From: JAYELX01 sp964544065
GTDB lineage: Bacteria > Chloroflexota > Anaerolineae > Anaerolineales > UBA11858
Assembly: GCA_964544065.1 (NCBI GenBank)
Contig: CAZJBA010000155.1
Span: forward strand, 1 to 7,044
DNA: 7,044 nucleotides
Reading direction: 5' to 3'
Shown: positions 4,685-7,044 of the stretch, in pieces
How the letters are laid out: each line of letters starts with the position of its first letter
How positions within the stretch are numbered: the stretch's first letter is position 1
Translations under genes and position numbers: made by a program
Notes under the pieces: generated by a model
Database searches by the model: none
What the model was told of the DNA's origin: nothing
The model's input: only the letters and a program-made list of their open reading frames with translations

Positions 4685-5710
4685 ATGACAACGAAAATCG
4701 GTATTAATGGATTTGGCCGTATCGGTCGGCAAGTTTTGAAAGCCGCCTTGGAGCATCATAGCGACACGCTCGAGGTTGCGGCCATCAATGACTTGTTTCC
4801 TGCTGAACAGAACGCTCATTTATTCAAGTATGATTCCAACTTTGGCATCTATCCGGGTGAAGTTAGGCTGGAAGACGGCGACCTCGTCGTAGATGGGCAT
4901 CACATCGATGTGTTTGCCGAGCGCGACCCCGGCAACCTGCCCTGGGCTGACCTGGGCGTCGACGTCGTGGTGGAAGCCACCGGCGTGTTCCGCGATGGGA
5001 GCAAAGATCCAGGGCCTCAAACTCACATCGAAAAAGGCGGGGCTAAAAAAGTGATTATTTCCGCCCCAGCCAAAAATGTTGATCTCACCGTTGTGCTCGG
5101 AGTCAACGACGATTGGTACAAGCCAGAGCAGCATGACATCATTTCCAATGCGTCTTGCACGACCAACTGCTTGGCGCCTCCCGTCAAGGTGCTTAAGGAC
5201 ACGTTTGGAATTGCCAAAGGGCTGATGACCACGATCCACTCTTACACGACCAGCCAGCGCATTCTCGACATGGCCCACCCCAAGGATTATCGCCGTGCTC
5301 GCGCGGCGGCGGTGAACATGATCCCCACCACCACCGGAGCCGCCAAAGCGATCTCGTTGGTGATGCCAGAGCTTGACGGCATTTTGGATGGGTATGCTAT
5401 TCGTGTGCCCACCCCCACGGTTTCGATCGTCGATGCTGTCATGCAGGTCAAAAAAGCGACCACCGTTGAAGAGGTCAACGCTGCTTTCAAGGCTGCCTCC
5501 GAAGCCGAATTGGACGGCATTCTTGGTTTCGAAACCAAACCTCTGGTCTCCGTTGACTACCGTGGAGACAGCCGCTCCTCGATCGTCGATGCTGATCTCA
5601 CTAAAGTCATCGGTGGAAACATGGTCAAGTTCGTCAGTTGGTACGACAACGAGTGGGGTTATTCCTCCCGCACGGTAGACTTGGTTGAAATGCTGGCGAA
5701 ATCCCTGTAG
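4685..5710 (+). CDS. gap: Type I glyceraldehyde-3-phosphate dehydrogenase
   Basis: A 341-residue cytosolic enzyme that oxidises glyceraldehyde 3-phosphate to 1,3-bisphosphoglycerate with NAD(P), reversibly, in glycolysis and gluconeogenesis. The Rossmann motif is NGFGRIGR (8-15). The catalytic cysteine is Cys158 in SNASCTTNC (154-162), with His185 in TTIHSYT, and the C-terminus has the usual SWYDNEWGYSSR (318-329). The start is supported by GGAGG (4673-4677) seven nt before the ATG. Asp36 in AINDLF is the acidic residue typical of NAD-using forms. The segment after the S-loop reads LDMAHPKDYRR (194-204), where NAD-dependent enzymes usually have LDLPHKDLRR and NADP-accepting plastid or gluconeogenic forms have LDASHRDLRR. 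Cofactor preference is therefore unclear. pgk follows 79 nt downstream and codes for the next pathway step; the two are probably co-transcribed. Confidence 0.97.
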   Translation: MTTKIGINGFGRIGRQVLKAALEHHSDTLEVAAINDLFPAEQNAHLFKYDSNFGIYPGEVRLEDGDLVVDGHHIDVFAERDPGNLPWADLGVDVVVEATGVFRDGSKDPGPQTHIEKGGAKKVIISAPAKNVDLTVVLGVNDDWYKPEQHDIISNASCTTNCLAPPVKVLKDTFGIAKGLMTTIHSYTTSQRILDMAHPKDYRRARAAAVNMIPTTTGAAKAISLVMPELDGILDGYAIRVPTPTVSIVDAVMQVKKATTVEEVNAAFKAASEAELDGILGFETKPLVSVDYRGDSRSSIVDADLTKVIGGNMVKFVSWYDNEWGYSSRTVDLVEMLAKSL

Positions 5711-5729
5711 CGATACAGGCTTGGATGAA

Positions 5730-5781
5730 CCTACGTGGTGCGCGCCGGGTCAAATCCTGTGCGCACCACGTTGCACGTAGG
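5730..5781 (+). promoter_or_regulatory. Alternative outer pairing covering the pgk ribosome binding site (register B)
   Basis: CCTACGTG (5730-5737) is perfectly complementary to CACGTAGG (5774-5781), whose last three bases are the start of the AGGAG Shine-Dalgarno. This is possible because CACGT occurs twice (5767-5771 and 5774-5778), so ACGTG at 5733-5737 can pair with either copy. In register B the inner stem 5738-5743/5761-5766 persists and 5767-5773 bulges out. A switching role is inference. Confidence 0.5.
5733..5771 (+). promoter_or_regulatory. Long hairpin in the gap-pgk gap (register A)
   Basis: ACGTGGTGCGC (5733-5743) pairs perfectly with GCGCACCACGT (5761-5771). The helix continues inward through G-T and C-G pairs, one mismatch (5746/5758) and three more pairs (5747-5749 with 5755-5757) around a TCAAA loop. 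No T-run follows, so it is not a simple terminator. In this register the AGGAG ribosome binding site of pgk (5779-5783) stays free. It may also act as a processing or stability barrier between gap and pgk. Confidence 0.75.
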
Positions 5782-5789
5782 AGACTGAT

Positions 5790-6965
5790 ATGTTTAACAA
5801 AAAAACGGTCGAAGATATTGACGTTGATGGCAAGCGCGTTCTCGTGCGGGTCGATTTCAACGTTCCCATTGAGGATGGCCAAGTTGCCGATGACACTCGC
5901 ATCCGGGCAGCCATGCCGACGATCGATTACCTGCTCGAGGGGGGCGCTGCCCTGATCCTCTGTTCTCATCTTGGTCGCCCAAAGGGAGAAGTACGCCCAG
6001 AACTGTCCCTGCGCCCGGTGGCCGAATACCTCGCCGGGATGGTTGATGTTCCGCTCTCCTTTGCAGAGGATAGCATTGGCCCTGCGGCTGAATCCGCTGC
6101 CGGGGCGTTGCAACCCGGCCAGATCTTGCTGTTGGAGAACACCCGCTTTCACGCCGGTGAGAAAGCCAACGACCCCGACGTGGCGCGTCAATTGGCCTCC
6201 CTGGCCGACGTGTTTGTCAACGACGCTTTTGGGACGGCCCATCGTTCCCATGCTTCGAATGTGGGTGTAACTGAATTTTTACCGACCGTAGCCGGCTTCT
6301 TGCTTGAGAAAGAGATTCAATATCTGGGCAAAGCGTTAGAAGACCCTGAGCGCCCCTTTGTAGCCATTTTGGGCGGTGCCAAGGTCGCTGGCAAGATTGA
6401 GGCCATCCGCAGCTTGTTACAAAAAGCCGACCAAATCTTGATCGGTGGCGGGATTGCCAACACCTTTTTCAAGGCGCAAGGCCATTCGATTGGTGATTCG
6501 CTCGTTGATGATGATTCTCTCGAAATCGCTCAAGAATTGCTGGAGTTGGGTGGCGACAAATTGCTTTTACCCGTTGATGTGGCCGTCGCCGATGCCTTTG
6601 ATGCCGATGCCGAGCGTAAAGTGCTCGCGGTGGATTCCGTCCCTGCTGGCTGGCAGATTTTGGACATTGGCCCCAAAACGATCGAGCAGTACGCCAAGGT
6701 CGTCTCCGAGGCCAAAACGGTCGCCTGGAATGGGCCCATGGGCGTCTTCGAGTTTGAACGGTTTGCCAAGGGTACCTTCGGTCTCGCCCAAGCTGTCGCG
6801 GAGAGTCCGGCATTATCCATCATCGGAGGCGGCGAATCGGCGGCCGCGATCAGAAAATCGGGCCTGACCGACCAGGTCAGCCACGTTTCCACCGGTGGAG
6901 GCGCCTCGTTGCAAATGTTGGAGGGCAAGCAGCTCCCCGGTCTGGCCGCGGTCAATGATCGTTAG
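5790..6965 (+). CDS. pgk: Phosphoglycerate kinase
   Basis: A 391-residue cytosolic kinase, normal for bacterial PGK, which transfers phosphate between 1,3-bisphosphoglycerate and ADP, the step after GAPDH. N-terminal substrate-binding motifs are RVDFNVP (20-26), SHLGRP (59-64), ENTRF (116-120) and AFGTAHR (146-152). The C-terminal nucleotide domain has GGAKVAGKI (195-203), WNGPMGVFE (313-321), GGGESAAA (347-354) and STGGGASLQMLEGK (367-380). Three positions differ from the commonest forms: GGAKVSDKI is GGAKVAGKI, GGGD(S/T) is GGGES, and ASLE is ASLQ. All are in the nucleotide-binding half and are probably tolerated lineage variants. The start is supported by AGGAG (5779-5783) six nt upstream. 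The gene lies 79 nt after gap and is presumably expressed with it, with the intergenic hairpin as a likely control or stability point. Confidence 0.97.
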   Translation: MFNKKTVEDIDVDGKRVLVRVDFNVPIEDGQVADDTRIRAAMPTIDYLLEGGAALILCSHLGRPKGEVRPELSLRPVAEYLAGMVDVPLSFAEDSIGPAAESAAGALQPGQILLLENTRFHAGEKANDPDVARQLASLADVFVNDAFGTAHRSHASNVGVTEFLPTVAGFLLEKEIQYLGKALEDPERPFVAILGGAKVAGKIEAIRSLLQKADQILIGGGIANTFFKAQGHSIGDSLVDDDSLEIAQELLELGGDKLLLPVDVAVADAFDADAERKVLAVDSVPAGWQILDIGPKTIEQYAKVVSEAKTVAWNGPMGVFEFERFAKGTFGLAQAVAESPALSIIGGGESAAAIRKSGLTDQVSHVSTGGGASLQMLEGKQLPGLAAVNDR

Positions 6966-6975
6966 ACTTTGGTTG

Positions 6976-7026
6976 AGCTTGTCGAAACTGCCGCTTTCGG
7001 CCGCAATTCGCTGATTTCGACAAGCT
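6976..7026. repeat. 12-bp inverted repeat after pgk (REP-like or terminator)
   Basis: AGCTTGTCGAAA (6976-6987) and TTTCGACAAGCT (7015-7026) are perfect inverted copies enclosing a 27-nt interior that has its own GCCG-CTTT-CGGC mini-hairpin (6990-7001). The GAGCTTGTCGAAA string resembles REP-like palindromic units dispersed in many bacterial genomes. It starts 10 nt after the pgk stop, so it may also end or protect the gap-pgk message. A true T-run is missing. Confidence 0.65.
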
Positions 7027-7040
7027 TCCCCCTGCGGGGA
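7027..7040. other. Short GC hairpin next to the inverted repeat
   Basis: TCCCC (7027-7031) pairs with GGGGA (7036-7040) around a CTGC loop. It abuts the 12-bp inverted repeat, so the two may be parts of one compound element that runs out of the window. Confidence 0.5.
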
Positions 7041-7044
7041 CGCA

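Noticed and set aside
4671..4688. A five-codon mini-ORF (MEVFL) overlapping the gap start codon.
   Set aside because: Its ATG is part of the gap Shine-Dalgarno region and it has no binding site of its own; it looks incidental.
5733..5771. A true tRNA gene in the gap-pgk spacer, suggested by the T-arm-like loop.
   Set aside because: No D arm, anticodon arm or CCA end. Only the acceptor/T-arm geometry is mimicked, so it is reported as a hairpin instead.
5634..6251. Long open frame on the - strand across the gap-pgk junction.
   Set aside because: It is antisense to gap and pgk, whose protein motifs are unambiguous, and its own translation has no family features.

Overview
The window looks like a housekeeping stretch of a moderately GC-rich bacterial chromosome. 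The best guess is Chloroflexota (Anaerolineae-like). That guess rests on protein style: a YvcK with a membrane-anchored N-terminus, a HEAT/AlkD-like protein of a type I associate with that phylum, and a LexA with a CGAAC-N4-GTTCG operator of the Gram-positive type. It is inference; no rRNA or other decisive marker is present. Six genes are supported, and I see no mobile-element gene, CRISPR array, tRNA or rRNA.

Layout. (1) 94-1001, + strand: a compact two-gene unit, a MazG-like NTP pyrophosphohydrolase followed 7 nt later by a LOG-family nucleotide-processing protein. An extended -10 box stands 7 nt before the first ATG, so the transcript may be leaderless. (2) 1002-1549: 548 bp without a credible gene. 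It holds a possible terminator, two imperfect direct repeats of a GCAGAGTAGC-type intergenic repeat, several palindromes and a possible promoter. (3) 1550-2365, +: a HEAT-repeat, AlkD-like protein, convergent (8 bp gap) with (4) lexA on the - strand, 2374-3078. (5) 3079-3210: a divergent control region. The lexA promoter has a perfect CGAAC-N4-GTTCG operator inside its 17-bp spacer, and the yvcK promoter ends 8 nt before the yvcK ATG. (6) 3211-4548: yvcK, with about 125 extra N-terminal residues carrying two or three hydrophobic segments. (7) 4549-6965: gap and pgk, two consecutive glycolytic enzymes. gap has an extended -10 promoter and a leader hairpin. pgk is preceded by an elaborate inverted-repeat leader that can fold in two registers, one of which covers its Shine-Dalgarno. 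(8) 6966-7044: a 12-bp inverted repeat resembling a REP element or terminator.

How the genes fit together. yvcK next to gap-pgk makes sense because YvcK homologues are needed for growth on gluconeogenic carbon sources, and GAPDH and PGK act reversibly in both directions. lexA is the SOS repressor and appears to control itself. The MazG-like and LOG proteins both act on nucleotides. I see no clearly new system. The most original signals are the two-register leader of pgk, the Ala-Ser (rather than Ala-Gly) putative self-cleavage site of LexA, and the two candidate leaderless promoters.
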